Shown piece by piece: positions 18,456 to 28,381 of a stretch of 55,537 nucleotides of DNA; position 1 is the stretch's first letter; each line of letters starts with the position of its first letter. The position numbers and the translations under genes are program-made. Source of the DNA: Nostoc flagelliforme FACHB-838. GTDB lineage: Bacteria; Cyanobacteriota; Cyanobacteriia; Cyanobacteriales; Nostocaceae. The DNA lies in NCBI RefSeq assembly GCF_014698065.1, contig NZ_JACJSI010000045.1, positions 1-55,537 of the forward strand. The letters run 5' to 3'. The notes below the pieces were generated by a model. The model saw only the letters and a list, made by a program, of their open reading frames with translations. It was not told the DNA's origin and did no database searches.

Positions 18456-19166
18456 ATGACCGCAGCAGCAGATCCCGTAAAGTTGATGAAGCAAGAAGTT
18501 GGCAAAGCCGCCGCGGCCCTGGTTAAGTCGGGTTCCATTGTGGGGTTGGGTACGGGGTCAACTACAGCATATACGATTCAGTTTTTGGGCGATCGCCTCA
18601 AGTCTGGTGAACTCAAAGATATCATTGGTATACCCACTTCGTTTCAGTCAGAAGTGCTGGCGAAGCAGTATGGTATTCCTCTCGCTACCTTGGATGCTAT
18701 TGACCATATCGATATTGCCATTGATGGGGCAGATGAAGTCGATCCGCAAAAGAATTTGATTAAAGGCGGTGGTGCAGCTCATACCCGCGAAAAAGTCGTA
18801 GACTACCTGGCAGAACAGTTTATCGTTGTGGTAGACAGTGGTAAGTTAGTAGACCGCTTAGGTTCTAGTTTCGCTGTGCCCGTGGAAGTGATTCCAATGG
18901 CAATTACTCCTGTTACCAATGCCATCAAAAAACTCGGTGGCAAACCAGAACTCCGTATGGGTATAAAAAAAGCTGGGCCAGTAATCACCGATCAAGGGAA
19001 CTTTGTCTTAGATGTTAGATTTGACTCTATTGAAGATCCAGTCGGACTAGAAAAGACATTGAATAACATTCCCGGTGTCTTGGAAAATGGTATTTTCGTT
19101 AACTGTGTCGATTTAGTTTTAGTTGGTGAAGTCAAAGATGGTCAGCCATTAGTGCGGCAACTGTAA
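18456..19166 (+). CDS. rpiA: Ribose-5-phosphate isomerase A
   Basis: Interconverts ribose 5-phosphate and ribulose 5-phosphate in the Calvin cycle and the pentose phosphate pathway. The chosen ATG at 18456 gives MTAAADPVKLMKQEVGKAAA and 236 residues, the usual size, with CAGGAG eleven bases upstream. The frame is open another 41 codons upstream, but that part is unlike the family. Motifs: GLGTGSTTAYTIQFLG (phosphate loop), IDIAIDGADEVDPQKNLIKG (catalytic Asp), KGGGAAHTREKVVD (catalytic Glu) and VDSGKLVDRLG. It stands divergent to the SLH gene and is followed by a hairpin at 19176-19216. Confidence 0.97.
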   Translation: MTAAADPVKLMKQEVGKAAAALVKSGSIVGLGTGSTTAYTIQFLGDRLKSGELKDIIGIPTSFQSEVLAKQYGIPLATLDAIDHIDIAIDGADEVDPQKNLIKGGGAAHTREKVVDYLAEQFIVVVDSGKLVDRLGSSFAVPVEVIPMAITPVTNAIKKLGGKPELRMGIKKAGPVITDQGNFVLDVRFDSIEDPVGLEKTLNNIPGVLENGIFVNCVDLVLVGEVKDGQPLVRQL

Positions 19167-19175
19167 GAGTTGTAG

Positions 19176-19216
19176 ATTTTGGATTTTAGATTTCAGAGAC
19201 ATCTAAAATCCAAAAT
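19176..19216. terminator. 16-bp perfect hairpin after rpiA
   Basis: Arms ATTTTGGATTTTAGAT and ATCTAAAATCCAAAAT around a 9-base loop, ten bases after the rpiA stop. It is AT-rich and lacks a T run on the plus strand, so it may be a dispersed repeat serving as a terminator. A related TTTTGAATTTTGGATTTTA is at 26030, after the kinase gene. Confidence 0.5.
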
Positions 19217-19384
19217 TGAATAATTTGGCGTTGCATATTTGCGGGATGATTTGGCAACTTCTAAAATTCTCCCCCTGCTTCCTCTGCCTCCCCTGCCTCC
19301 CCTGCTTGCTCCAATTCATCCCACTGTTCTGCAATGCCAATAATTTAATTTCTGGAAGTCCCCAAATAAAAAAATACTCAACTA

Positions 19385-19453
19385 CTTCTTGTAGGGTGGA
19401 GCGACACGAGCGTCCGTAGCTAAGGGCGGACATCTTGTCCACCCCACAAGAAG
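19385..19453. repeat. Inverted-repeat element between rpiA and the RTX gene
   Basis: CTTCTTGTAGGGTGGA (19385-19400) and TCCACCCCACAAGAAG (19438-19453) pair with one mismatch around GCGACACGAGCGTCCGTAGC and its continuation. It is bracketed by two copies of TAATTTA(A)TTTNTGGAAGTCCCC-like sequence (about 19338 and 19459). A polypyrimidine tract (19270-19313) precedes it. It looks like a small non-autonomous element. Confidence 0.55.
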
Positions 19454-19481
19454 ATTGGATAATTTATTTGTTGGAAGTCCC

Positions 19482-22400
19482 CTAGACGATGACGTTAGTA
19501 CCGACTACCAGATTTGTAGCCGTGAAATTATCTAAACTTGTCAAGGTGGAAAAGAAGTTGTCGTAAAAAAGGGAATCCACACGAGAGACTTGAACTAGTG
19601 TAGAAGTACCCGATTGCACAAACTGTAGTCTGCGATCGCTGATAGGATTGCTGCCAGTGTACCCCAAGCTCTTAAACACGTCAGTAAGGACTAACTTATC
19701 CTCGGCCTGATTAAAGTCAGTGATTTTATCACCAAAAAAACCGAAGGTTTGGTAAATGAACTGGTCATTACCGCTACTGCCAGTCAAGATACTCTGTGCA
19801 GAATCACCATTTTTGCTACCACGAAAGAGAATATCATCACCAGCACCACCGATCAGGCGATCATTACCTGCATCAGTAAACAAGATGTCATTGCCAGCAC
19901 CACCGATGAGGCTATCATTACCAGCATCACCGACAAGGATATCATCGCCAGCACCACCGATCAGGCTATCATTACCTGCACCACCGCGTAACAGGTCGTT
20001 ACCACTCTTGCCATCAATGCGGTCATTACCTCCCTGACCATTAATAACATCAGCTAAGTTGTCAAAACCATCGACATTGTTGTTTAGGTCATTGAGAAAG
20101 GTGACTGTGTTTTTGTTGATGGTGCTTGGGGTGGAGTTGGCATTAAAGACATCAAAGCTGTCACGAATGCTGCTTTGCCCATCAAACAGGATATTACCGA
20201 CAGTAGAGAGGTTTTCTAGGTTTTCGAGAGCAAAGTTTTGCAGGATAACTTTGTCATCAGCCACCCCTTCAAAGGCGATTTCCAGATTGTTACCATTCTG
20301 GGTGAGTAGCAAATTTCGGGCAGTCAATCCAGCACCTTGGAATTTCAGAATATCCAATTCGCCAATGATTGCTGCCGAGGGATTTGAGCCTTTGCCTAAC
20401 CCGCTGAAATCGGTGATAGTATCAACACCATCACCTAAATTGTAAACAAATCTATCTTTGTCACCGCCACCGATTATGAGGTCGTTGCCTTGATTACCTG
20501 TGATGGTATCGTTCCCGGCTTGAGCGTTAATTATCTCACCGTAATTCTTACCCACTAAGTTATCAGCGCCACTGGTTCCAATCAGACTATTGAACTCTAA
20601 AGCACCAATATCAACTGTAGCCTGAGATATTCTGTCAAATCCAGCGCCACGTTGATCGGTGGTAATACCTGCTGGAATCAGGGCATTATTGCCTGCGTTA
20701 ATAGCGGGACTACCCTCAAGTAATGCATTAGTAAAAGTTGCACCACCGTTATTTTGCAGGGGGCTGAGTTTGGGATCAATTGGGTTGGCGCTAGTGCCGA
20801 CGAGGATACTAGTGGTAAAGCCTGTACTATCTGTGTTGTCACCAATTAGGTTATTGCCGAGGTCGGTGAAGTTGCCTTTAACATCGCTGGAAACATCAAA
20901 CTTTAAGTTGCCTGCAATGATAGTGTTTTCAACAATAACAGTGCCATTAGATTCATTGAAAACGCCCCCATTCTCAGCAGTAGCGAAGTTATCTAATGCC
21001 TCGTTATTGGCAATAGTACTATTGGTGAGGGTGAGAGTGCCGCTGTTGTTATAGATGCCACCGCCCCGAGAATATACACGATTACTAGAGACAGTGCTGT
21101 TAACCAGGTTAAAAGTACCATCATTAAAAACGGCGCCGCCCTCTACTGCCTCATTACCAGAGATAGTGCTTCCTGTTATATCGACAGTGCCAGAGTTATA
21201 AATACCACCACCATAAGACGGATCGCGCGAAGGAGTTCTAGCATTAATACCACTGGTGGAAGCCTGATTACCAGAGATAGTGCTTCCAATTATCTTGAGG
21301 ATGCCTGTGTTAAATATGCCGCCGCCATATCCATAGAAGCCGAATACAGTATTACCAGAGACATTACTATTAGTCAGGCTGAGAGTGCCTGTGTTAAATA
21401 CACCGCCGCCTAATGATGACCCCTGGTTGCGAGAAACAGTGGTGTTGGTCAGGCTGAGGTTGCCTCTGTTAAAGATGCCTCCTACTGCTCCCTGATTGTC
21501 TAAGACAGTGCTATTAGTCAAGTTGAGGCTGGTATTGCTATTGAGGAAAATGCTCCCATATATGACATCATTAGCATTGGCAATCTTCAAGCCATCAATG
21601 CTAACATCTGTCCCTGTCCCCGCGATCTCGAATACAGTGGAGGCATTATTGCCGCTAATGGTTAGCACAGATGCTCCAGTTCCCACAATGGTTACATCAT
21701 CAGTAATCGTCAGTTGCCCAGAAGTCAGGGTGATGATATCTGGGGTAGCATCAGTGAACACGCTGTCTGCAAAGGTTATTATATCTGCGCCAGCAGTCGC
21801 ATTGGCATTCAGGAGCGCTTGCCGCAATGACCCTGCCCCAGAATCATTGGTATTAGTTACTACTGTATCAGTGTTAACAGGTAGCGGGGTAATCGGAGAC
21901 TGAACTTCATAAGCACCGATATCAACTGTACCACTGAAAATTCGGTTAAATCCATTACCTCTTTGGTCAGTGGTGATATTAGTTGCAACTAGGGAATTAT
22001 TGCCTGCATTAATAGCGGGACTACCTGCAAGTAAGGTAGAAGTTAAGGTTGCACCACCGTTATTTGCCAGCGGCCCGAGTTTTGGATCAATGGGGCTGGC
22101 GCTCGTACCTACTAAGGTGCTGGTGGTAAAATTAGTGCTACCAGTCTGATTACCAATCAGGTTATTGCCCAAATCGCTGAAAGTGCTGCCGGACACGTCG
22201 AGGTTGATGTCGCCAGAGCTAGATTTGTCAAAGTTGCCTGCAATAATGGTGTTGCCCACAATAGTGCCAGCAAGTATGCTGTCAAGAAAAAGATTAGGCT
22301 CAGTACTAAAAACACCACCACCATTGTTATTGTTAATCGTGCTGTTGATGATGCTAAACCTTGTAAAGTTATTAACAATGCCACCGCCTGCTTTGTTGCC

Positions 22401-23810
22401 AGAGACAGTGCTATTAATCACGACAGCTGTACCAAAGACATCATCACCATCAAACTGTCCGTTAGAAATGCCGCCGCCACTGAAGGTTGCCGTATTATTA
22501 GAGACAGTGCTATTGGTAAGCTTAAGAGTGCCTCCGTTATCGATACCGCCGCCACTGAAGGTTGCCGTATTGTTAGAGACAGTGCTATTGGTTATAAAGG
22601 TGCTGGCGAAGATTTTATTGTTAATACCGCCACCGCCACCGTCACCGCCCTCGCTCTGGTTTGCCGTATTGTCAGAGACGCTACTTTTCGTGACGTTGAG
22701 GATGCCTGTGTTATTGATACCGCCGCCGCTAGAGGTTGCCGTATTATTAAATACATTACAATTACTCAGGCTAAGAGTGCCAAAGTTATTGATACCGCCG
22801 CCGTTGGAGGTTGCCGTATTATTAAATACATTACTATTGGTGAGGCTAAGGATGCTATTGGTATTGATCAAAATACCGCTATCATTACCATTAGCGATCG
22901 CTAAACCATCAATACTGACATCTCTCCCTATTCCCGATATCTCGAACACCCTGGAAGCATTATTCCCACTCACGGTAAGCTTCGATGCCCCAGTACCCAA
23001 GATGGTAATATCATCAGTAATGGTCAGCTTCCCAGAGGTAAGAGTGATTACATCTGGGGTGTCATCTAAGAATATGCCTCCAAAAGCGATCGCATCATCC
23101 CCAGCAGTAGTATTAGCTAGGTTAATTGCCTCCCGCAATGTCATGATGTCGTTGTTCGCGTCATCATCGGTGTCTTGGGTACTATTCACCGTAAACGTTG
23201 CTAGTACTCCTGGGTAAGCTTCTCGCGTCGTTTGGGTAAACGCAAGATTTACTTCCATCTCATCTGTGCGAACTTCTAACTCCCAGTTACCGCCTAATGC
23301 TGCATTGCCAATCCGCTGACGCGAAGCAGCAATATTCGCTCCTGTGAGTTGCTGCAATTTGGCAATAAATTCTGCCCCCATATCACCGGAAGCAACATTG
23401 CAACCATAGATGAGTAGGTTCAAGGGGTTATGGTTTTTGGCAGACACTGAAAATATCTTCTGCCATTGTTGGAGTTGCTGGCTGTATTCTGCGAGGGTAT
23501 CAAGTCCTAAATGGGTGTTGCCCAATTGTAAGGAACCTGGGACACCGTGGCACACAATATGAATGTTAGTCAAATTCGAGCGATGTCTAACGAGAAGCCC
23601 CTGCGGGTCTACGCAACTCGCCAGAATTTTTGTAATTTGCTCAACACCGTTCTGTGTCGAGTCAAGCAGAAACACTTGGGTATTGGGAAGCACACCATTA
23701 ACTAAACTGCTATAGTCTTCAATCGCCATGTCGATGAAGACTAAACTATCGGTATAGGAGATGGAAGTTACGGGATTTTCTTGGAGGTGTGAGGTATGTA
23801 GAGTTGTCAT
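19482..23810 (-). CDS. Large DUF4347 / beta-helix / RTX surface protein
   Basis: A 1442-residue protein. The N-terminal DUF4347 domain (about residues 10-175: SLVFIDMAIEDYSSLVNGVL, IHIVCHGVPGSLQLGN, LLIYGCNVASGDMG) is typical of large secreted cyanobacterial proteins. Next come two stretches of right-handed beta-helix repeats (SNGGGINNFGTLSLSNCNVF-type, about 195-650 and 660-1110), each closing with a PAINAGNN...TDQRG...DIGA(Y/L)E motif. The C-terminus has RTX nonapeptides (GGAGDDILVGDAGNDSLIGG, about 1235-1345), which bind calcium outside the cell and suggest type I secretion. There is no N-terminal signal peptide. ATG 23810 is chosen; the longer frame begins at a TTG. No export genes are adjacent. 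Probably an adhesin or matrix protein. Confidence 0.85.
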   Translation of the reverse strand: MTTLHTSHLQENPVTSISYTDSLVFIDMAIEDYSSLVNGVLPNTQVFLLDSTQNGVEQITKILASCVDPQGLLVRHRSNLTNIHIVCHGVPGSLQLGNTHLGLDTLAEYSQQLQQWQKIFSVSAKNHNPLNLLIYGCNVASGDMGAEFIAKLQQLTGANIAASRQRIGNAALGGNWELEVRTDEMEVNLAFTQTTREAYPGVLATFTVNSTQDTDDDANNDIMTLREAINLANTTAGDDAIAFGGIFLDDTPDVITLTSGKLTITDDITILGTGASKLTVSGNNASRVFEISGIGRDVSIDGLAIANGNDSGILINTNSILSLTNSNVFNNTATSNGGGINNFGTLSLSNCNVFNNTATSSGGGINNTGILNVTKSSVSDNTANQSEGGDGGGGGINNKIFASTFITNSTVSNNTATFSGGGIDNGGTLKLTNSTVSNNTATFSGGGISNGQFDGDDVFGTAVVINSTVSGNKAGGGIVNNFTRFSIINSTINNNNGGGVFSTEPNLFLDSILAGTIVGNTIIAGNFDKSSSGDINLDVSGSTFSDLGNNLIGNQTGSTNFTTSTLVGTSASPIDPKLGPLANNGGATLTSTLLAGSPAINAGNNSLVATNITTDQRGNGFNRIFSGTVDIGAYEVQSPITPLPVNTDTVVTNTNDSGAGSLRQALLNANATAGADIITFADSVFTDATPDIITLTSGQLTITDDVTIVGTGASVLTISGNNASTVFEIAGTGTDVSIDGLKIANANDVIYGSIFLNSNTSLNLTNSTVLDNQGAVGGIFNRGNLSLTNTTVSRNQGSSLGGGVFNTGTLSLTNSNVSGNTVFGFYGYGGGIFNTGILKIIGSTISGNQASTSGINARTPSRDPSYGGGIYNSGTVDITGSTISGNEAVEGGAVFNDGTFNLVNSTVSSNRVYSRGGGIYNNSGTLTLTNSTIANNEALDNFATAENGGVFNESNGTVIVENTIIAGNLKFDVSSDVKGNFTDLGNNLIGDNTDSTGFTTSILVGTSANPIDPKLSPLQNNGGATFTNALLEGSPAINAGNNALIPAGITTDQRGAGFDRISQATVDIGALEFNSLIGTSGADNLVGKNYGEIINAQAGNDTITGNQGNDLIIGGGDKDRFVYNLGDGVDTITDFSGLGKGSNPSAAIIGELDILKFQGAGLTARNLLLTQNGNNLEIAFEGVADDKVILQNFALENLENLSTVGNILFDGQSSIRDSFDVFNANSTPSTINKNTVTFLNDLNNNVDGFDNLADVINGQGGNDRIDGKSGNDLLRGGAGNDSLIGGAGDDILVGDAGNDSLIGGAGNDILFTDAGNDRLIGGAGDDILFRGSKNGDSAQSILTGSSGNDQFIYQTFGFFGDKITDFNQAEDKLVLTDVFKSLGYTGSNPISDRRLQFVQSGTSTLVQVSRVDSLFYDNFFSTLTSLDNFTATNLVVGTNVIV

Positions 23811-24411
23811 TTTGTTACTTCGAGCTAAGTGATGAGGAAAACTCAAACCGACTTCAGCCTTGTAATTACAGGAATTTCACACAACTATCGAAAGTAAAAA
23901 AAATTATATGTTTACTAATTCTTTTTCCTTTCGTTTTTATCATCTAGCAAGTTGCTGTTTTTGTAAAGCGATTGTAGTATGCCATCTTACTAATTTCCCC
24001 AACTTATATTTAGCAAATGTATCAAAAATCAGCTTTTATCGACGGTGAAAGCTAAATTACCTCTATTTTTAGGCAAATTAAATTTGCATTATCCATAACC
24101 CTTGTAGAGACGTAGCACTGCTACGTCTCTACATTTTTTTCACTCATATCTCTATTGATAAAATCTAAAAACATACCCTTAACCAGTCTTTAACTTTAGG
24201 CTTACCGCGCTCCCGCGCTATCATCTGAGAAAGATAAAACTTTTGTGATCATGGGGAGGTCTTTCTCACTTAAGGTATTTCAACAAATAAATGATCCCGT
24301 AAAATAGACAGGCAAGAACCCTGCCCGATAAAAATATGGGAAAATTTTTGGGAAATCCCTGAAGACTCAGGACTCGCTACTTATCTGCTCACTCAGGACT
24401 CAGGACTCTTT
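23811..24411. other. Spacer before the kinase gene, with a 29-bp palindrome
   Basis: AT-rich. It contains GTAGAGACGTAGCA / TGCTACGTCTCTAC around a single C at 24104-24132, followed by ACATTTTTTT, so it could terminate plus-strand transcripts; it also fits the dispersed GTAGGGGC-type family. Three ACTCAGGACTC direct repeats lie between 24364 and 24408, just before the kinase ATG. No gene is seen. Confidence 0.5.
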
Positions 24412-26025
24412 ATGTTAGCAGGCACAATTTTGCAGGATGGAAAATATACCCTAATTCAAGAAATAGGGCGGGGTGGCTTTGGCATTACATTTAAAGCTAC
24501 GCATCACTACTTGGGTCAGGAGGTGGTGATGAAAACCATCAATGAACGGCTGCGACAACATCCTGATTTTGCCAAATTCGAGCGCCAATTCCAAGATGAA
24601 GCGAGACGATTAGCTGCGTGTATCCACCCTAATATAGTCCGAGTTAGTGACTTTTTTGTTGAATCTGGATTACCTTACATGGTAATGGAATACATTGCTG
24701 GCGAAACCTTGGGAGACGCATTTGTATTACCAGGGATACCACTGCCTGAAGCCACAGCAATTCATTACATCCGGCAAATTGGGGCAGCGTTGCAGGTAGT
24801 ACACAACAACGGTTTGTTGCACCGGGATGTAAAACCAGATAATATCATTCTTCGTCTGGGAACACAGGAAGTGATACTAATTGATTTTGGCATTGCCAGG
24901 GAATTTAACGGCGGTGCTAGACAGACTCACACAGGTATGGTTTCTGAGGGTTATTCTCCCATTGAGCAGTACTTGACGCAAGCACCACGCACACCTGCCA
25001 CAGATGTTTACGGTTTAGCAGCAACCTTGTATGCACTGTTGACAGCCCAAGTTCCCATACCTGCATTATTGCGCGATCGCGAACAAATGCCTTCCCCCCG
25101 CGAACTGCAACCACATTTGAGTGCTGCTGTCAACCAAGCGGTAATGCGCGGTATGGCGGTGGAGTCTCGTTTTCGGCCAGCGACAGTTGCTGAGTGGCTG
25201 CAATTGCTTCCAGGAAATAGCATGAATGGAACACGGCAAGTTTCACCCACTTACGCAGTGCCAACTGTTAATTTATCTGCCCAGCAAGCAGAAACTGTAA
25301 TTGGGAAAACTGCCCAAAATTTTATTAATAAACGATCTGCCTTGGCGCAGCCTAACCCAGGCATCGTTAAAAAAACTGTACTGGCTAAAAAGCTGGGATC
25401 ATCTCAAGTATTTATTGGTCTAAGTGTAGCCGTAGTAGCTGCTACAGCAGGTTTTGGGATTACGAGCTTATTACCTAAATCTCAGCAGCAGCCAACCACA
25501 AAGCCGCTTTTTGAACAGCCAACTCAAGAATCAGGCGCAAAAGCACCCAACTTCAATAGTAAATCTTCACCCGGAGGTGAAGAGACTAACACCACCTCAA
25601 GAACCGAATCAGCACCAGCCTCTCGGCGTCGGCGCAATCGTCGTTCTTCGCAAGAAGAATCTCCCAGCGCTCGCCCTACAAAAGAATCACAACGCGACAA
25701 TTCTGAACAATCCACACCTTCACCTAGCGTTTCACCTACACCCTCACTAGTAGAGAAACTACGGGCGATCCGCTCATCTCGTAATGCTTCCCCTAAACCA
25801 TTGCCAGAAAATAACTTACCCACTTCTAGTCAAGATTCTGCCTCTCCTCAACCCATGAGTCCATCGAACCCTGTGGTTATACCAGCAGCACCACCAACGG
25901 AATCCAAACAATCAGATCCTTCTGCTGTAGTAGTACCAACACTGGAAAAGCAAAATTCACCACTTAATAGTCAACCCCAAAATGTTCAAAAGTTTGAGGA
26001 AAAGCCACAAGATGACAATAATTAG
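24412..26025 (+). CDS. Membrane-anchored Ser/Thr protein kinase (PknB type)
   Basis: A 537-residue kinase. Residues about 11-265 form the catalytic domain: glycine loop IGRGGFG (18-24), the ATP-binding Lys41 in VVMKTI, HRDVKPDN (137-144), DFG (158-160) and an activation segment ending GYSPIEQY. One membrane helix follows (about 332-352, SQVFIGLSVAVVAATAGFGI). The C-terminal 180 residues are Pro/Ser/Gln-rich with a basic patch SRRRRNRRSSQEE, with no recognised sensor domain. It therefore signals from the cytosol with a disordered outer part. ATG 24412 fits the family start (MLAGTILQDGKYTLIQ); AGGA lies seven bases upstream within a direct repeat. It is a single-gene unit; the substrate is unknown. 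Confidence 0.92.
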   Translation: MLAGTILQDGKYTLIQEIGRGGFGITFKATHHYLGQEVVMKTINERLRQHPDFAKFERQFQDEARRLAACIHPNIVRVSDFFVESGLPYMVMEYIAGETLGDAFVLPGIPLPEATAIHYIRQIGAALQVVHNNGLLHRDVKPDNIILRLGTQEVILIDFGIAREFNGGARQTHTGMVSEGYSPIEQYLTQAPRTPATDVYGLAATLYALLTAQVPIPALLRDREQMPSPRELQPHLSAAVNQAVMRGMAVESRFRPATVAEWLQLLPGNSMNGTRQVSPTYAVPTVNLSAQQAETVIGKTAQNFINKRSALAQPNPGIVKKTVLAKKLGSSQVFIGLSVAVVAATAGFGITSLLPKSQQQPTTKPLFEQPTQESGAKAPNFNSKSSPGGEETNTTSRTESAPASRRRRNRRSSQEESPSARPTKESQRDNSEQSTPSPSVSPTPSLVEKLRAIRSSRNASPKPLPENNLPTSSQDSASPQPMSPSNPVVIPAAPPTESKQSDPSAVVVPTLEKQNSPLNSQPQNVQKFEEKPQDDNN

Positions 26026-26127
26026 TCAATTTTGAATTTTGGATTTTAATGAAGCCGTGCGGTGAGTTCAACACTGCACTGATTTCTATTAATTAATTAC
26101 GTTAGCGTAGCGTCATTACGAATTATT

Positions 26128-27309
26128 TTAAGGACGACCAAGCTTATTCTGTACAACAACTTCCCCCTTTTTATTAATCTTCACCGGATTCTTGGGAAAA
26201 GCTTGATTATTTAAATAACGCATAAGTCTTACAGTCTGAAAACTCTGATCAATATGAGGAATTCCTTGTCGATCCATCCGAACAGGTATAATTTTACTTG
26301 ATACCAAATCTCCCACTTGGTTGAGTTTAGCTTCTAAAATCATTGAGTCACCTGTCTGAGCATTTGTAGATAAAGTCCGATATCCTAAAAAGTTTCCTAA
26401 AGAATAAGCAATAATTTTTCCTTTATAAATTTCCATCGCTCTTGGAACGTGAGGCCCATGTCCTAGTACTAAGTCTGCTCCTGCATCAATCATGTTTCGA
26501 GCAAACTTGATCGAATTACCTCGGTTTTCTCCATAAAAAAACTCTGTCTGATTCTTAACGTGCAGCGCCCCCGTTCCTTCGGCTCCAGCGTGCATCGATA
26601 CTATTACTATGTTGGCTTTATTTTTGGCTTCTGCTACGAGTGCTTTGGCTACTCCTAAATTATGGATGGAGTTATACATTTCATAAGGAGAAAAGCCAAT
26701 CATTGCTACAGGGATATTGTTAGCTTCCAAATAAAGAATTTGCTTTTTATGACCTAATGTTGCAATACCCACAGCCTCAAGATTTTTCTTTGTATCTTTG
26801 AACCCTACCGGCCCGAAATCCATTGCATGGTTATTTGCCATATTGAACACATTAAAACCAGCTTCAGCAAATAGCCGGGCATACGCGGGTGGAGAGCGAA
26901 AGGCAAAGACTTGTCCTCGACTGATATCTTTGGCTGTATAAGGATAATTAGTTAAGCTACTTTCAAAGTTACCAAACAAGATATCAGATCCTTGTAAATG
27001 ACTTCTCACTGACTTTGGTAATAATTGATCTCGAAAGCGAGGTAATCGATGGTTAGGGAAATTAGTGCCGGGAATAATATCTCCAACGGCTTTGATAGTA
27101 ATAGTCTTTGTAAAAGTTTGTTCTTTTTTTGCTGATGGCGTAAGTTCAGGGATAGATAATCGAGCTTGTACAGGCTCGGTAGGTTTAGTAGCAGCATTTA
27201 ATCGCTGTGATTGCCCAAGCCGGATAATAACTCCTATACTAATACCTAGATATAAACAGATGCTGATAAAACTAAATGAGAATACTCGCCCCAGGCTGCG
27301 ATCTACCAT
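26128..27309 (-). CDS. CapA-family protein (metallophosphatase-like)
   Basis: A 393-residue protein with an N-terminal membrane anchor or signal segment (about residues 10-32, FSFISICLYLGISIGVIIRL) and a CapA/PgsA-type domain. Motifs: IKAVGDIIPGTNFP, GSDILFGNFESSLT, NMANNHAMDFGPVG, VSMHAGAEG, GHGPHVPRAMEIY and GKIIAYSLGNFLGY, which provide the metal-ligand Asp, Asn and His residues. CapA-like proteins were named from poly-gamma-glutamate capsule synthesis, but many act elsewhere. With no capB/capC here, the function is unclear. A strong GAGGAG sits seven bases before ATG 27309. Convergent with the kinase gene. Confidence 0.85.
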   Translation of the reverse strand: MVDRSLGRVFSFSFISICLYLGISIGVIIRLGQSQRLNAATKPTEPVQARLSIPELTPSAKKEQTFTKTITIKAVGDIIPGTNFPNHRLPRFRDQLLPKSVRSHLQGSDILFGNFESSLTNYPYTAKDISRGQVFAFRSPPAYARLFAEAGFNVFNMANNHAMDFGPVGFKDTKKNLEAVGIATLGHKKQILYLEANNIPVAMIGFSPYEMYNSIHNLGVAKALVAEAKNKANIVIVSMHAGAEGTGALHVKNQTEFFYGENRGNSIKFARNMIDAGADLVLGHGPHVPRAMEIYKGKIIAYSLGNFLGYRTLSTNAQTGDSMILEAKLNQVGDLVSSKIIPVRMDRQGIPHIDQSFQTVRLMRYLNNQAFPKNPVKINKKGEVVVQNKLGRP

Positions 27310-27517
27310 CGTTCACTCCTCACACGATGGCATTAGTTTATCCTGAAAGCCTGTGCAAACGGTGTATATTTTAGTATTTTTTGGGAAATACTTGACTAAG
27401 TAAATACTGAACTATTATCTCATCTTATTTGTAAATAATGATGTATCCCAGCTATCAAGCCAAACAACATCGGTTTGCCTGTAGCAATCTTATGGACTTC
27501 CAGTTAAAAAAAATATC

Positions 27518-27555
27518 ATATCGTAGGAGCGCAAAGACTTGCGCCCCTACGATAT
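27518..27555. repeat. 17-bp-arm hairpin (GTAGGGGC family)
   Basis: ATATCGTAGGAGCGCAA and TTGCGCCCCTACGATAT pair with one mismatch around AGAC. The core (GTAGGRGCGCAA / TTGCGCCCCTAC) is the same as weaker copies at about 9897 and 15918. Confidence 0.6.
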
Positions 27556-27769
27556 ATATGGTTCAAATACATGAAAGCTGCTGTAAAAGTTTTTTTGCGT
27601 AAGTATTACTACAGTTCAAGTTACTCTCCAACTTGGAGAGTAAAGGTTTTACGTAGCAAAACCAGTGATATCAGGTTTCAGCGTAACTCAAGCTACCGAT
27701 CTCAATTAACCAGAGAATTTACTCTGAGCCATTTGTTAAAGGTAGGCAGACTTTCACAATCTTTTGAAC

Positions 27770-27853
27770 GGAGAGGGGGGGATTCGAACCCCCGTTGGGT
27801 TGCCCCAAAACGCATTTCGAGTGCGTCACCATGAACCACTCGGACACCTCTCC
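27770..27853 (-). tRNA. tRNA-Ser (CGA anticodon)
   Basis: The minus strand reads GGAGAGGTGTCCGAGTGGTT through to GGGTTCGAATCCCCCCTCTCC-type ends. The acceptor arms GGAGAGG / CCTCTCC pair exactly. The anticodon arm is ACGCA-CTCGAAA-TGCGT, giving CGA, which reads the serine codon UCG. A long variable arm (TTTTGGGGCAACCCAA) identifies class II tRNA-Ser. The T arm is CGGGG-GTTCGAA-TCCCC. CCA is not encoded. A neighbouring open frame across this region is not a gene. Confidence 0.95.
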
Positions 27854-28381
27854 AGCTATTTATTCAGACATTTGATTATGTATTTTACATTCAAATGCTG
27901 TGCAGTGTAATGGAAATATCACTATATTCCCTAAAGTATTATAGCATTATCGGTTTTTTTTGGGTAAAGCAATGCTCCAGGAACGCCAACAGGGTAAGAG
28001 CATCTAAATTAAGCTTGACAAAAGGGATGAAAAGCATATATCGATTTAATGCTTCTAGGTCTATGAACTCAAACACCTGACGGAAAGTGTCAGTTTACCC
28101 TGGCATTTACAGCCAGCCAATTTAGATGTTGCAAAGGTTTTTTAAATGGGATAAAAAGCAGATAGATGATAGCAGATAAGATAAAAAATGATAATTTTTA
28201 TACTTCCTAACTCATCATTAGTCTTGCAAATAACTATTAAATAAATCTATAAAATATGAGGTAAATTTGTCAATTAACTTTAAATGTCCATCAAAAGTTA
28301 GAATAGTTATTGAGTTAAAGAATTAAAATCTAGATTTTGGTACTAATTTTGTTCAGGTATTATGGCAGTTTATATTAAGTT

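Noticed and set aside
22165..23217. Long 350-codon plus-strand frame rich in Leu, Pro and Val
   Set aside because: It is the antisense of the repetitive beta-helix gene; periodic codons keep the opposite frame open and the translated text is low complexity.
27571..27834. 87-codon plus-strand frame
   Set aside because: It runs antisense across the tRNA-Ser gene and has no protein-like features.
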